DNA of 64,000 nt, taken from contig KV918954.1 of NCBI GenBank assembly GCA_002049455.2, forward strand, positions 62,001 through 126,000, in the 5' to 3' direction. A model generated the notes under the pieces. It was not told the DNA's origin. It saw only the letters and a list, made by a program, of their open reading frames with translations, and made no database searches. Below are positions 1-12,364 of the stretch, piece by piece (the stretch's first letter is position 1; each line of letters begins with the position of its first letter). Both the position numbers and the translations under genes were made by a program. Source of the DNA: Porphyra umbilicalis. Lineage: Eukaryota; Rhodophyta; Bangiophyceae; Bangiales; Bangiaceae.

Positions 1-1175
1 CAGAATTTTAGGGGCGTGATTGGGGCGTGCTTCGCAAAAGAAGTACATCATGTCAAATGCGCTCTTGGGGCGCCAGTCCACCGAATGCTTCTCGGTGCAG
101 TTCCGTGCCACCTTCGTTACTCTTTCAGGGGGCGGTGTCTTACTGCTCCGTCGAGCGTCGACAAACAAGGTGCTCGACTCTATGAGGCGTGGGGACCATT
201 TTTCCGTCGTGCGCCCACAAACAAGGTGCTCGGCGCCATGATGCGCGGGCGCCATCTGTGCGAGATGGGCACAGCAAGAGCCACCTGTTGTCATCAGCAA
301 GGGAGGACGCTGAGGGGCTCCTCGACACGGGCGTCAATGAGGACGTTGAATGCGACGCATCGCGCGCCGGCAACGACCAGGCCGACGGCAGTGATGGAGG
401 GGGCACCGGCGGCGAGCTACGCGCCTCCTGAACAAGGAGGTCACCCGATGCGCCACGGCCGGCGCCGGCGTCCCTGGACAAAACGTTGGTCGTCCTCGTG
501 ACGAGGACGCCCCCGCGGCCATGACCGAGAATGATTTGATGACCATCTGCTCTGGTTTTGTGCGCGGTGAGGTGGGTTGGACTGCTGGCTGTAGGGCGGC
601 CGGTGGAGGCCAGGCGAGCCGACGTCCCGTAATGCTGCAACGCATCATTGACGCAGAGTGGCAGAGGCCAAAAGAGTGTATCGAATGCAGCTGTTTCCTC
701 CATGTTTTCTGGCATTTTTGTGGTCCTTTGAACCATCCAAATTACAAGAATATTGGGTACTTTGAATCGCCTATCAAGTAAGCGTCAAAATATGAGGGCT
801 ACATTTGGGGCGTGAAGAGGGGCGTGCCAATGTTGGGGGCGTGCAGAAGGGCGTGATTAGGCAGGCATCGCCCACCCCGCCGCCCAGCCCTACTTGCCTC
901 ATTTCCCCACAGTGTTCTTCCACACTGGTACAACAGCAATGATTTGCGTTTTGAGACGTGAATGTACTGTGACACTGGCCGGAATGCAAATGCACAGGAC
1001 TTGAAGCATAGCCGACCATTGCAGTGCAACGTAACGCGCGCCGACATCGGTACGTGTCTCGCAGAAACGCGTCCTGCTGACTGTCCGGGCGCTACGCTTC
1101 GGGCCTGCCGGCAGTCGTTCTAGAGGATCGCTTACAATGCGTCCGGGCTTTACTTGTCCTACGCTTCAACAGCCC
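1..1175. other. Unassigned flank with clustered GGGCGTG repeats
   Basis: No convincing gene. The motif GGGCGTG occurs twice at 11-29 and four times at 807-855. The same motif clusters at 11237-11343 and 11838-11926. The opening TTTTAGGGGCGTGA resembles the reverse complement of the sequence around 11840-11855, so this stretch may be part of a short-repeat-ended DNA transposon family. Open frames of 60-200 codons here are on both strands, overlap one another and have no recognisable domain, as expected by chance in GC-rich DNA. Confidence 0.35.
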
Positions 1176-1177
1176 TA

Positions 1178-2593
1178 GTGTCTATTCTACCGGAAAAAAT
1201 TATCAAATGAGCTTGTGCTGAGGATCAAATGAGCTTCTGCAGAATCGGGGATTCCAGCGATCCTGCATATGAGAATGGGTGATCACGGCCTACAAACCCG
1301 CTTCGTTGCTCTTCCCTGTGAGACCATGAGCATCTCAAGCATGGACCCGAGTGTTGCAGGGAGGAAACCCCTTTAGCTTACCTGCTACGAAAGAAGCGCG
1401 TCAAAAACGTATCAGGAAAGTCCATTCTAGCACGCCCGACGTCGACCTGCCCCCCCCCCCCCCCCCTCAAAAAGCACAAAAAACGACGATTTCGTCTTGC
1501 AACGCTATATGAACTGGCCCATGTTGGCCCCATTTCCGGCCCTTTTCTTTCTCTCTCAGCGTGAGATGAATACGTAACTCAAGAGGGGGGGTTGTTTACA
1601 TACCATGCTGAGGCTCACGGTTCCCCAAGAAGTGGTGGAGCCCCGACCAGTGGGCGCTACGAGTGTTCGAGAAACAGCGGGTGGTGGCCACCGTAGGTCC
1701 TCCTTAATCGGCCCGGCCCGGCCCGGCCCGACCCACCCCCCTCGCCCACCACCCGACAACTCTTTCGGACCCACCCTATCATGACGACATCCCGCTCGCA
1801 TGCCCTCCGTGCCGACTTTTTCACCTTCTTCATGCCCCAGTTCTGTCATCTCAGGCAGGGGAACAGACGTCAAGAAGCGCGAAAAGTTGGAGGAAATAGG
1901 TCCACCAGGGCATGCTGCTTTGTACAAGAGCCCAAACTTGATGAATTACTGCTCTCTGGGGTGTTTCATAGCGATAGACTGCGTCCTATCAGTGGTCTAC
2001 CCTTCCCCCAACACGGACCTCTGGGGAGCTTCAAGATTAGACGCTTCAGTACCTCTCAAGGTACATTGGCCGAGAGCTGAAGCTCGAGCGGGTGTCCCAA
2101 GGCCAAAACGGCATCGCTGAGCTCATTTATGCAGTCAGAGCCGCCGTTCGCTATATGGGTTCCTCGGGTCAGCCCTGCCGACAGCAGCATCAAACGGTCG
2201 TTTCTAGGTCAAATGTGCCCCCACGTACAACATACACTAGCAGGTTGGCGCCATGGGGGGCGTCCAAGCGTACCCACGTCTCGGGCAGACGCAATGGTGG
2301 ATGATTTTGCGCGCACGCGCATCCAGAACAGGGCACAGCGCGGACAGAGGGCAGCATTTGAGGTCCCTGGAAGTGGCGGGAACCGCCCCAGGGCGCCCCG
2401 AAAATGGCGCCCCAAAGTGACTTTTCGCTTAGCAGAATGTACCCCGGTTTTCCTGGGCTAAACAGACCACGCTGAGCTCATTACTGTCGTCAGAATGGAC
2501 AGCAGACAACGGGAAGTGCTCGAAAGCAGACGCTGAAAATGAGGATCAAATGAGCGGAAAAGGATCAATTGTGTCCCCCGGTAGCATAGACGC
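1178..2593. mobile_element. TIR element G1 (1416 bp), TA target duplication
   Basis: Left end GTGTCTATTCTACCGG and right end reverse complement GCGTCTATGCTACCGG form a 16-bp imperfect terminal inverted repeat. TA lies directly outside both ends (1176-1177 and 2594-2595). Subterminal GATCAAATGA-type repeats sit near both ends (about 1204-1240 and 2543-2570). Two other copies share the ends: 31593-31881 and 54430-55561. The ends of this copy and of the 1132-bp copy also share sequence just inside the repeats, while the middles differ. No transposase is visible, so it is probably non-autonomous. A poly-C run lies at about 1451-1466. Confidence 0.75.
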
Positions 2594-2752
2594 TAGATCC
2601 CACGACCATGTTCACGGCAAGACTACCACTGCTGAAGATATGCATACACCTGCGCACCACTCAGGTTGCCCAAAAACCGGACAACAGGCAGAAAAAATGA
2701 CGAAACAACCAGAGCAGAGGTCATACAGCAGAGGCGGATCATGAACACGGTA

Positions 2753-3200
2753 TTGCTAACCTCCAAAAATGGCGGTTGCAGAGAGAAGGGAGGCAGAGCC
2801 GACGACACAGCATAGAAGTGAAGTCGGATGGGCTGTTCGACAAGGCACGATCAAACTATTGGCTGGGCGTTACCGCCAGTAATCTTGCAAGCCAATCAAC
2901 GTGTCCTGCAGGAGTCACGCAGAGCCATTGCAACCCACAATGAGATTTCCTGAGATTTTTGGGCCGCTTGCTTGGGCGTGGAGAGGTCATGGAGAGGGTT
3001 CTGGGCCAGGCCTTTGATTTCTCATGAGATCAACAAATTTCTTCAGACTTCTTGAGATCCTGATGTGCGTTTCCAGTGCGCAGAGCTGCATGAGGAGACT
3101 GTGTAAGTAACTCACATGGTTCCTTGCCTTTCCATTGGTCCACGTACGCTGTTGAATGATTGCAACCACTCTGCAACCGCCATGTTTTGGAGGTCAGCAA
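2753..3200 (+). mobile_element. MITE M1, 448 bp, TA target duplication
   Basis: Begins TTGCTAACCTCCAAAAATGG and ends with the matching inverted sequence (TTTTGGAGGTCAGCAA), an end repeat of about 30 bp. TA flanks both sides (2751-2752 and 3201-3202). Two further copies, at 48547-48994 (inverted) and 53980-54427, have exactly the same length of 448 bp. No coding capacity. The TA duplication suggests a Tc1/mariner-type transposase acting in trans. Confidence 0.88.
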
Positions 3201-3202
3201 TA

Positions 3203-3998
3203 AGAAGCAGGACGAGAATCGGACATGGTATCCCAGGCAATCACCAGAGGAGCAGGGAAAAGAAAAATCGGGCGTGACTCTCTCTGTCGGCGGTGCGCGG
3301 TGTTTCATGGAAAAGAAGCACTTGAGCGCGGGCAGTAGATCACAGTCACATAGAACCCTTGGGCACGAAAAAGAGAAAAACACACGAAAGAGGCGCATTG
3401 CGTATGATACACCGGAGCCGACTGTGATCTGCGCAGTAACGTTCACGTCACAAAAGACGTCGTGAGGTGGCGTGCATGGAAGCTATAAGAGTAGAGCCTG
3501 AGCGCATCTGGGCGTGTCGGCGAGGAGGGAAGCCGGAGGGGGTAGGCCGGAGGGGGAGGGAGTGAGGAAGACGGAGGGTGCGATTGTAAGTTCGCGTGCC
3601 GCGAGAGCCGTCATGTTCCGACTTTGTGGTCATCACGGACTCTGGCGGGCTCTCGAAGGTCGTGCTCGTGGATCGGGCCTGCGGTGGCTTCGACCCACAG
3701 CGCCGAACTGCCACGTAACTGGCCTGGGATCACCCCCCGTGGATAGGAGCCTCTGCGGGAGATTGTACGGGACATGATTCGCATCAATTCTGCAAGGCGA
3801 TGTTTTCGTGCGGCCGCGTTGTGCCGCCGAAAAACAACCCAGGCACAATGATAGCATATCATACGTATTGGCGCGCCCGACCACAGCTGACAGCGTGTGA
3901 GCCAGCGTTATCTGGCACATCCCAGCACGACGTGCGCGCTTCAGCGCGTCTTGTTATTGATTTCTCCAAATGAGTACGCTGACACAGAAAATACACGC
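3203..3998. other. Unassigned interval
   Basis: No gene or repeat recognised between the MITE and the degenerate LTR. Short overlapping open frames on both strands show no motifs. Confidence 0.4.
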
Positions 3999-5026
3999 TG
4001 TGGAGCACGTTTTTGCCCGCAATCAGCAATTGCCACTTGTTGCCCCCTCGACTGCTCGAATTCATGGATTGCGTGAATTGGCTTGTGGCACGCACATTGG
4101 GGGATATGGTAGTATGCCACCTACCGCCGTCACCTGTCGAAATCCATCTCAACTAGAGGCCCAGATCGCAGAGGGCACGACAGGCCCAGGGTCACTTAAC
4201 AGGCCATGTCATTGGGATGGTTAAAAAGACGTTCAGTATGTGCCTCAGGTAACGGCTTAACGGGAGACTTGCGATAGTACCGAAGTTCGGAAATATACAC
4301 CCATATCGGGTAACCGTTACATCTTCCGAATCGTCCTGGGTTTTCATTCTTGGTTAACGTTTTTGTATTTACGCCTTGCTTACTGGGCTTCGTTTGTGCT
4401 GGAGCGATGCGTGGTTTACTACCTTCCACTCCCAGTGGGAGTGGGTGGCCCTGTTGGGTCGGGGTGCGTGTCTATGTTGGGACCCCTTTTTGCGTGTTCT
4501 GGGCGGGGTCCCTGAGGGTATATGTAATGGGAGGTCTGCGGTGCTGGCCCCGACCCCCTTCGCCCACCAAGTATACATTCGGCTCCAACAGTGCTGAGTC
4601 GTGCTCGTCGGGGTGTACCCGGCCAGGCCAGTTGTGTGTTGGCGGTTTCAGTGTTTTCTTCCGGGGTCCTTACTCGGGACTACCGGGCACATGGCACGGT
4701 CGCCCCCCGAGCTGGGGGTGGGCGTGCTGTGTTGCCGCAGGGGGTTACTTCCGCATTGTTTTTTTTATTGATTGCTTGCCTATCCTATGCATACCGGCAC
4801 GCACTGCGATCGCTTGTGATCGGACGGTCGATCGACCAGTGCTCTCGTTTATACCAAACCACCATGGGCCTGGGGTCCCCGTCGTAGGCACCACCCGGCT
4901 CCTCATCGGATGCCGTTACACAGAAGGTTTTTCTTCCTCGCCTCCACGGTGATAGAACTCTCTTTATTGCGTGGCTACGGTCAGACGCAATACACAGATA
5001 ATTGAGCCAACGTTATTGATACCACC
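3999..5026 (+). mobile_element. Family B 5' LTR (copy B4), split by a solo F LTR
   Basis: The outer parts, 3999-4106 and 4740-5026, align to the family B LTR seen cleanly at 19084-19476, including the stretches around the GGCTTGTGGCACGC and CGATCGACCAGTGC motifs. This copy is clearly more diverged than the other B LTRs. The left edge reads TGTGGAGCACG, where intact copies read TGTAGCATAT. The two halves rejoin at the G-run after insertion F1. It is followed by a primer-site-like sequence and a gag relic, so it is a 5' LTR. Confidence 0.75.
4107..4739 (+). mobile_element. Solo LTR of family F (copy F1)
   Basis: A 633-bp block beginning TGGTAGTATGCC and ending GTTGCCGCA. It interrupts the B4 LTR within its G-run (left flank GGGGGATA, right flank GGGGGTTA). 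The same block recurs at 53931-56156, there with two further insertions. TG...CA ends, length and isolated occurrence inside another LTR fit a solo LTR, but the exact target duplication is ambiguous. The other copy lies just downstream of the family C antisense gene, where the C 3' LTR is expected. Confidence 0.65.
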
Positions 5027-5050
5027 TTTGGTGGATCATCAGAGCATACC
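5027..5050 (+). promoter_or_regulatory. Primer-binding-site-like sequence of B4
   Basis: TTTGGTGGATCATCAG follows the LTR end directly. The intact B copies have TTTGGTGGAGCAGCAG at this place and E has TTTGGTGGATCAGCGG. This is consistent with priming by the 3' end of a tRNA that I cannot name. Confidence 0.55.
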
Positions 5051-5254
5051 CTCGCCTACGTCGTGCCTCGCGGCTTCGTGTTTCCGAGAACTTTCTTGTT
5101 GCCTCGTGGCATTGTGACGGTGTGGATACGGTCGTATGGCGCGCGGGGCGTTTTCCATCGGCTTGTGGTCATTGTGCCAGGAGCATCGCGATTGTGATCC
5201 TCGGCTGGCGCGCGGGGCGCTAGCCACGGCGGAGCGCGTTGTTCTGGTTCCAGT

Positions 5255-6337
5255 TTGTCTACTGGCGGAATTGGGCGCGGTAGATATGGACAGTTGCCAG
5301 CTGGCTTCCGGCCGCCGAGCGAAGGGCATGGAAATCCTGCCGCCTCCGATGCGCCAGCGGACAGATCTCCCACTCCTTCCGTCCCTGCGGCTCAAGCTGC
5401 CTCCGAACAGTTGCAGGTTGGGGAGAACCCGAAGGCAGCTATTGAAGCACTTCATCGTCTTCTGAAGGTCGAAGAACAGAATAACAAGTCTTTGGCGCTA
5501 GCCCAAGACAAGTTGGTCGGCGACTTCGAGACCCTGCGCAAGGTCGACTCCTACGAGAAGGAACGCCGTGTGGCTAAGTCTCGCCGTCAGTCGGGCAACA
5601 CCATCAAAAGTGCCAAGAAGAAGGGAAAGGTGACGAGGGGCAAGTCCGCCCGCAAGGACGACCAGGCTGACGCCGTGCTTTCATCATCCTCTAATGATTC
5701 TGCCTCTGGGTCGAACCTGACGTCGTCTGAGGACGACAACTCGAACGCGACGGGCAAATCCTCCTCGGATTATGGCCACGGTCCACCAGGCCCACCGTTG
5801 CCCCCAAGTGGGTCCTCTCCGAGCAACAGCCAAAGCGAATCTGACGGGACAACGCGCAAGCGATCAACAGTTCCTACCACACGAAGGGAGCGTGTTGAGA
5901 AAGAAGACAGAACAAAGGTGGTTCGCCGGGCTAAAAGCCATTTCAAGACCCTTTTCAATCATCGGATTTATGCACTGCTTCGACGTTGACTGACATGCAC
6001 CTCTAAAGAGGAACAACGATCTCACCGTCTCAACAAGCGTTTAGAAGGGGCATTCCACGGCCAACAGCCGTTTACAGGAGCCCTACCCGTGAGCACCTCC
6101 ACATTTTTATTGACCTTCCGTCGTGCTTACGATGTAGCCGGGCTGACACACGGCCAAGCCCTTCCCCCCGTAGTCTTCTAACTATCGGGGAATTCTAGGA
6201 TGGCGTTCTCTAGTGTGCTGAGTAGCACACTCGGGAGAAACACGTTACACCACCCGTACAGACGAAGACGGCGTCTATTAGCTTCTTTCGAAGTACGCGA
6301 CTCATGCAACAATGGCTCACGCCTACCAAGACATCAT
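5255..6337 (+). pseudogene. Family B gag relic (B4)
   Basis: Encodes a recognisable but diverged Gag of the family B type. The initiator that is ATG in B1 (19707) is TTG here (5255). The N-terminal half keeps the Ala/Pro-rich start, the region around KVDS and KSRRQSG, and the Ser/Asp-rich acidic stretch. The frame then closes at 5989. Further Gag-like sequence can be followed to about 6337 (AYQDIIT equivalent), after which homology to B stops abruptly. Protease, RT and integrase of this copy are absent. It is the most diverged B copy in the window. I regard it as separate from B3, because its LTR differs from the B3 LTR far more than two LTRs of one element should. Confidence 0.7.
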
Positions 6338-9300
6338 CACGCACGTGACTGTGTTCGAAAGTCAACTTGAGCCTCCAGTTGCGATCGTTTCCGCATTTCT
6401 GATAAGTGGAAGTGCTGCATTCCCCACGGTGAGTTTCTGCCTATGCGAGCGTGATCTGATCTGCCCGTTTTTGCAGCCGGGATTTGAGCACGTCGCGTTC
6501 ATGCGTGCCGTGTTGCCGTCAAAATAGCAGTGCTCGTTTGACGCTCGTTTCACGGAATTGTGTAGCAGTTCACGCCCAATCACGTGCACGATGGCCCGCC
6601 ATCTGGGCAAGGACTCAGTGCCGAGAACTTTTGCATCGATTGTTGCACCGGTCTCGGCTTGTCATTGGCCAGTCGAGTGGACTGAGAACTCCTTCTGAGA
6701 CCCATCATACGTCTGCCAATAGCTGTGTTTGATCGAGTCACTCTTCATAAGGGCCGGTCAACAAGATCCCCGACATCTTGCACGCTCAGAGAGGGATGTC
6801 ACGCAGATGAAGCACTTCAAGCGTGCCTTCTCGATCCTGGTCGCCTGGGTTTTCGAAATGGGACTGGAAACGCGCGACGCGTCAGAAGCACTTGCCGCCG
6901 GACAGTGCAGGACACGCCGGGCAACGTGCCAATTCGGTGAGGCAGCGGCTCGTTTCATGCCAGAGATCTGCAGAGGTTGACCGCGTCGCCTCGGAGATAG
7001 ATTGGAGGTTGAGGAGCTGTGCTGGTCATTTCACCCCAGTGTGGTTTGATATTGCAGCAATGTGTGTGCCAGCTCACGTCCCTGAACGCCTACCGGAATC
7101 GGAGTGCAGACGTTTTTGGTTTGGATTTGGAAAGTGGTGGTGCATCGCTAGCGAGAATATGTGACGAGTCCCAGGGTGATATTCAAAGGACATCGAACGG
7201 ACGCTGTCGACAATCTATATCTCGCAGCCACCACATCCCCCCCCCCCTCCCGCCCCCCCCGTCTTGCATTCCCCGCCGTCTCTGTTCGACAGCATTGGCA
7301 AAAATTGCGAAAACAGCACCACCACCAATCTCAGAAGAATGAAAAGATCAGGAGTACCCCACAGGAGCGCAAGACTGGAACCTCACAGTTGCTCTTCTAT
7401 ATTGGTCGGCTTGTGGGGCCATCAAAACCCATTGGACGACTACCAATTTGTTCCCACGTGATTTCAAGTTTTGCGGTGTCTCTTAGCATCTCATCGATCA
7501 GAAGCCAGCCATGGAATATGCTGCAAGGGAGTCCCTCGCCCAATCTTGAAGTCCACCACCCTTTCCGCGGTGCTGTCGGGGGTCACTTCCCTCCGCGGCC
7601 GCTACAGACACACCGGTCATGCGGCTCTCCCTACCGCGCGCATCCAGAGCGCCAACTGGCAAGCTTTATGGTGGTCGGATGAGCAAGGCGCCTTCGATGA
7701 TGAAATGTACACGTCGCCGCGCTCAGCAGGGAAGATAAAGGAAAATTGGCGATTGGCGCGCACGTCTGGCAGGCAATGGCCGATCGCGCCGCTACACTCC
7801 TACCCCTCGCGAGTACCCAATGGCACGCGCACGCTGCACCCCAGGAAGCGGTCGGTGTGGCGGCCCTGGCGCCGCCGCACCCGGTCGGGCCAAGGCACGA
7901 CCTCGCCCTTCCCCCACTTCGTCATGAGACGCGGCCCGGCGCCGTCGCAGTTCGCTGCACGAGAATCACTACGACCAAGGTAGGGGGCTTTCCACCTGCA
8001 CAGGAACCATTGGCGGCCGTCGCCAACGCCGGGACTCCGCGTTCTGCCGCGTCGATCTCCAAGTCTGTCGACGCCCCGGTCCTGGAGCGACGAAGTATCA
8101 GAGCACAAACACAGCGTCTCCGCTGGCCGTCCTGGGTCCCGGCGGTCGACCATCCCTCCCTTCGCGCTGCTGCCCTTCGGCACCATTGCCTCCATCGCCC
8201 AGGCCGCCGCGGCACTCTGCCCGCTACCCCGCAGAGCCATCTCGCCCCCATGCGACAGGCGCCACCAACCGGCCCGCCCGCAAAAGGTGTCAGTGTCAAT
8301 CCACTTCCTGCCTCAGCACGCGAACTGGCGACGGGCAGTCGCACTGCCGCCCTGCCAGCCACATCTGGTCAGCATGCAGCGACGGGGGCTACAACCGCCT
8401 GCTCGGGGCCAAGGCTGTTGGTACGGAGGGCCGCTAGGGCAGCAGTGACGTCGAGGGCCATCGCCCTCGGGGCCGTCAGGCCCGAAGCAGGTGGAATCGG
8501 CAGAGGTTGCGGCAAGGAGGAAGGAGCGCGGTGATCGGTTTGCGTACCACAGCCGTCCGGGGGCGTGCGAAGAATTCCATCCGCGACGCGCCTGTGGTCT
8601 GAGGAGTCGGCACTAGTGCACAGGGAGCGGACGTGAGCTCCACCATTGTGGCGCCGCGGTAGGACCACTCTGGTGCCGTCGGCCCCGTGGTGTGTAGGGC
8701 GTTCCTTCCGTGGCTAGGTCTTCCTCGCTCTGTGCTCCTCCTCGTGAACGAGGCCCCGCGGGTGCGGCGGCGGCGGCAGTGGCGGTGTCATGATCGTGAA
8801 AAATGCGGTCTGTGGATGTGGATTGAAGATTTCCAGCGTTTATCCTCCAAATACTGAAGGCCCGGGGACCGGGCACACACGTATTTCCGGATGTGAGAGC
8901 GACTATCAGCGTGCGTTGATCTCTGTGAGAAACAACAATAAGCTCTCGTTGCTTCCGAGATCGCCTCTCAGCCATCCCAGATGTGGATAGGACTTTCATG
9001 TGTCACGTGCACACAATGTGAGCCACCATGTGTCCACCCAGCATCCGGCTCAGCGTGGCATATATCTTTTCATAACTTCATGAGTCCACATCCGGTTGCC
9101 CTTCTATCTGCAGCCCAGAGTCGCTGGTGCCGACTATGTTACGATTTATTTGCCCCCATTTTTAAATCGGACAGCCCTGCTTCATTCCTGCGCGGCTGCG
9201 AAATCCACCTATTCCTATGAATGCTGAGCAAAGGCGTGACGTTGACCCACAACCGCTCCCCCGCGGCTTTCCCTGATGTCCTCCACGAGTCAGATGGAAT

Positions 9301-9900
9301 CCAATGCGCCGCGACGAAAAACAACCGTGACCTCGCCAGTGACTTCTAACACACCACCTCCCGTGCAGGCTTATGCCACTACTCACACCGGTCGACGAGC
9401 TCCTCCCCTCAGCAACCCATGGCTGCATTGTTTTCGCATTCTTTGCCTCAGCAAGCTCATTTTTTTCCTGCTCAAACGCAGCATCAAGAAAACTTGTTGT
9501 CCCTGCCGAAGGTCAAAGTTTCTTTTTCACGAAGCATGGTCCCATTATTTCAGTATCGCACTGCCATCTCGGCCTCTCTTCGTGGCTGGCTCTGGTATTA
9601 TTATAGGCCCCTCGGTCTCGGAACGTCGCCTAACGCAGAAAATGGCCACAGACCGGACAAGACTTGCTTGTCAGCGTCGTCAGAAGTTCTGGAAAGTAAG
9701 CTGCATTTGTTTGGGGCATGATCCCCCTTATGATGGAGAGGAGCCATGATAAAATTTGTGTACTTCACTCACCTATATTTGTTCCCAATGGCGATTGGTT
9801 GCCGGCACTGCTGGAGAGGGCACGAGGCGTTTGCCCGGCTGTCGATTCTGGAACACGTCAACGTTGATGCACCTGTGGCCGTGCACAGCGGTAATGGTGC

Positions 9901-9931
9901 TATATATATATACATATATATATATATATAA
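9901..9931. repeat. (TA)n microsatellite
   Basis: About 30 bp of TA dinucleotides, interrupted once by a C. Confidence 0.9.
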
Positions 9932-10483
9932 CGGCGGCTTCAGTGACACAGCGTAGAGGTCCTTCCTTCATGTCTATTCTCCCCCCCGAAGATCACAGCA
10001 GCCAGAACTACCACCATCTATCCACTGGACTTTACCTGTCTGCTGTCCAGCACTCTACGTGGGCTTCGATGTCACATCCTAGGCCCTCTATAAAGAACGA
10101 CAACACTGGAACAGTCGCAATATGTCAAAAGCACGCAGATTACTTTCAACTATCCCAGGAACCCCCGTGTCCTGCGCAGTAGTTGTCTACAGATATGAGA
10201 TGCCTCAAAACCACACTGAACCGTCCTGCACAGCTACCAGATCACACACACACTCCCATTTAAGCCGTGCGTACCCTCAATGCGAAGTTATACAGTTTGT
10301 GCAATCTGACACCAGCTGACTATCGGTGGCCACTGTTAAGGGCACGGGGGAAGCAACTGATATGTGCAATCCCGTGCCCGCGGCACCCGCCAAGTACCCG
10401 CGGATGGGTGGCGGCTCGCGGATAAAACGTCACCCCGATCACATAGAGAGCTACTTATGTCGTGGAAGAGCTGCTGGCGCGCC

Positions 10484-10552
10484 GGCCTTTTCGGCTGCCG
10501 ACGGCCGCCGGTCGGAACGGCGGCCGTCGGCGGCGGCGAAGCCGAAAGCGAC
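10484..10552. repeat. Strong imperfect hairpin
   Basis: TTTTCGGCTGCCGACGGCCG on the left pairs with the downstream GGCGGCCGTCGG ... GAAGCCGAAAG segment around a short GGTCGGAAC loop. No U-run follows and no gene is adjacent. Confidence 0.7.
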
Positions 10553-11236
10553 GAGCCGCGCCACCGCCACCACAAGAAATATTGTCCTGTATATCCCGGG
10601 TTAGTGGTCCCTGAAATCCCGGGTCGCTCGACCAGGAAACAGCTCTCAGAAAGCCGTGAGGCACTCGCAATATACCGACTGTCCCGAGATGTTGGTGGGT
10701 GGAACGTGCTCAGCAGCACCGTGCACCAGTCATCGCAACCGGAGATCCTACGGATGACAATACACTCACAAGACGCCACATTGCAAAAATGATTGGCTGA
10801 GAAGGGTCCTATCAGGCCACCAAATTGACAGCGGTATGACCCACTGAATGACCATACTCGACATTTTTCAACTGGCCCATGTACAGAACTTCTGTCTGTA
10901 AACATCGGTAAGAAAACACTGGACATACCCCCACTAATGCCGTTCTTGTTTGGAATCGTGTACTTTGATCGGTTATGATTCTGCCTTTATTGATTAGTTT
11001 GTTTGTTAAATACCTATGTGTTAGGCGACAGCTACGAAATGGATGCAAGAACTTCTTGCGCCGACCTGAAGGCAGGGGCATGGGTGCCATCCTGGTCACG
11101 AAGCGCGGTCGGTACAGCAGGTAGCAGTGAAGGTGCCGCTAGCGGTGGCGCCGGCAACGCTGTGACCAGGGCCGCTGGCGTCGGCAGCGAGATAGCTTTG
11201 GCATTTTGTGCGCGGTACTCCGCGGTAGGCATGTGC

Positions 11237-11926
11237 TTCACGCTCTTAACGTGATTGGGAAGTCACGTTTTACGTTATCGCATGCACGTTTTTAACGTAA
11301 TCACTCATCACGCCCAAGCAAGAAAGGGCGTGAACTGGGGCGAGATCTCAAGCAATGATGACGCCGACGACGAACTTAACATTGTGCAATCCAATGCACT
11401 GGAGACTTTGGCAGGGGCGCCCTCCTGCGGCCCAAGACGATCAGCCCGCCGGCTCTCGCACGCCGCCCCAAACGCCACGGGGTTGACCCCCTCCTAGACT
11501 GGTGCGCCTCGCACCTTCGGTGGCTGCGGCTGCGACGGTTGCTTCTGCTTCTGCAGCTGCCGCGGTTTTACAGCCGCGGTGGTTCCGAGACTGCCTGGCC
11601 GTCGTCCTTCGTCGTACTCCCGCCCTCTCCCGCCCATAGGGCGAAGCCACACGTCTTCCTCTCCAACCTGCTTGACATAGAGTTGTACTTGAAGGATGCC
11701 AAGGCAGCCTTCGGTCCGTGATTGATTTGTTTTACACAGCCCCAAAGCTGGTTGCAATGATAGCCGCCCGTCCGAAAGGGGTGCTACATAATCACGGGAC
11801 AAGTAGGTTCGAGGACAATGGGTGCTACCTTTGCGTGTTTACGCCCCTAAAAGAGCGTGATCAGGGGGTGATCGGGCGTGATCGGGCGTGACACGCCCTC
11901 ACGCCCCGGGTTTGGGGGCGTGAAAT
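11237..11926. repeat. Putative short-repeat-ended element with GGGCGTG arrays
   Basis: The left cluster (11237-11343) and right cluster (11838-11926) both carry CACGCTCTT-like and GGGCGTG motifs, in partly inverted orientation. The right cluster includes GGGCGTGACACGCCC, a near-perfect palindrome. The clusters bracket about 700 bp. No clean terminal repeat or target duplication could be fixed. Confidence 0.3.
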
Positions 11927-12046
11927 ACAAGCCTACTCCGTGGCGATCGTAGGGAGCCTCAAAAAAACGGCGCACGCTCCCCACAACCTCTAGCAAGCGG
12001 GCATGCGCAGCCTCAGGTCCTCCAGAAGCTCAATAGCGGAGGCCGG

Positions 12047-12364
12047 TCAGCCCAGCGGATGGATACAAAACGTCGCCTTCTCGAAGTAGGTCGCTGCCCT
12101 CTTGTCCATCCAATGCAGCTCCTTCTCGTATGCGGCAGAGCTTTCCAGCTCGAAGGCGTCAACGATCTTCATCCGGTTCACGGATTTGCAAGTCGGCATC
12201 GACAAGGAGCGGCGCCCCGCGTGCTTGTTCATGTTAAACTCAACCCCCCCCCGTCCGATGGTGCGCTCCCGGATGTGCTCTGTAATTTTGGGTCGGGAGC
12301 GGGCTGGCGCCTGGACCTCGGGTGAAGCGTGCTCACAGCCGGAAATGGCCGCCAACCTGCCCAA
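12047..12364 (-). pseudogene. Possible coding fragment, unknown
   Basis: A 105-codon minus-strand frame. Its second half has a balanced, non-repetitive composition unlike the low-complexity frames around it (for example AAYEKELHWMDKRA, with charged and aromatic residues spaced as in a helix). I do not recognise the family. No neighbouring exon with consensus splice sites was found. It could still be chance. Confidence 0.22.

Noticed and set aside
4350-4952. 200-codon frame
   Set aside because: Lies across the F LTR and the B LTR junction; the second F copy does not keep it.
7746-8534. 262-codon open frame, candidate host gene
   Set aside because: Ala/Pro/Arg-rich, overlapped by two equally long minus-strand frames, no domain; typical chance frame in GC-rich DNA.
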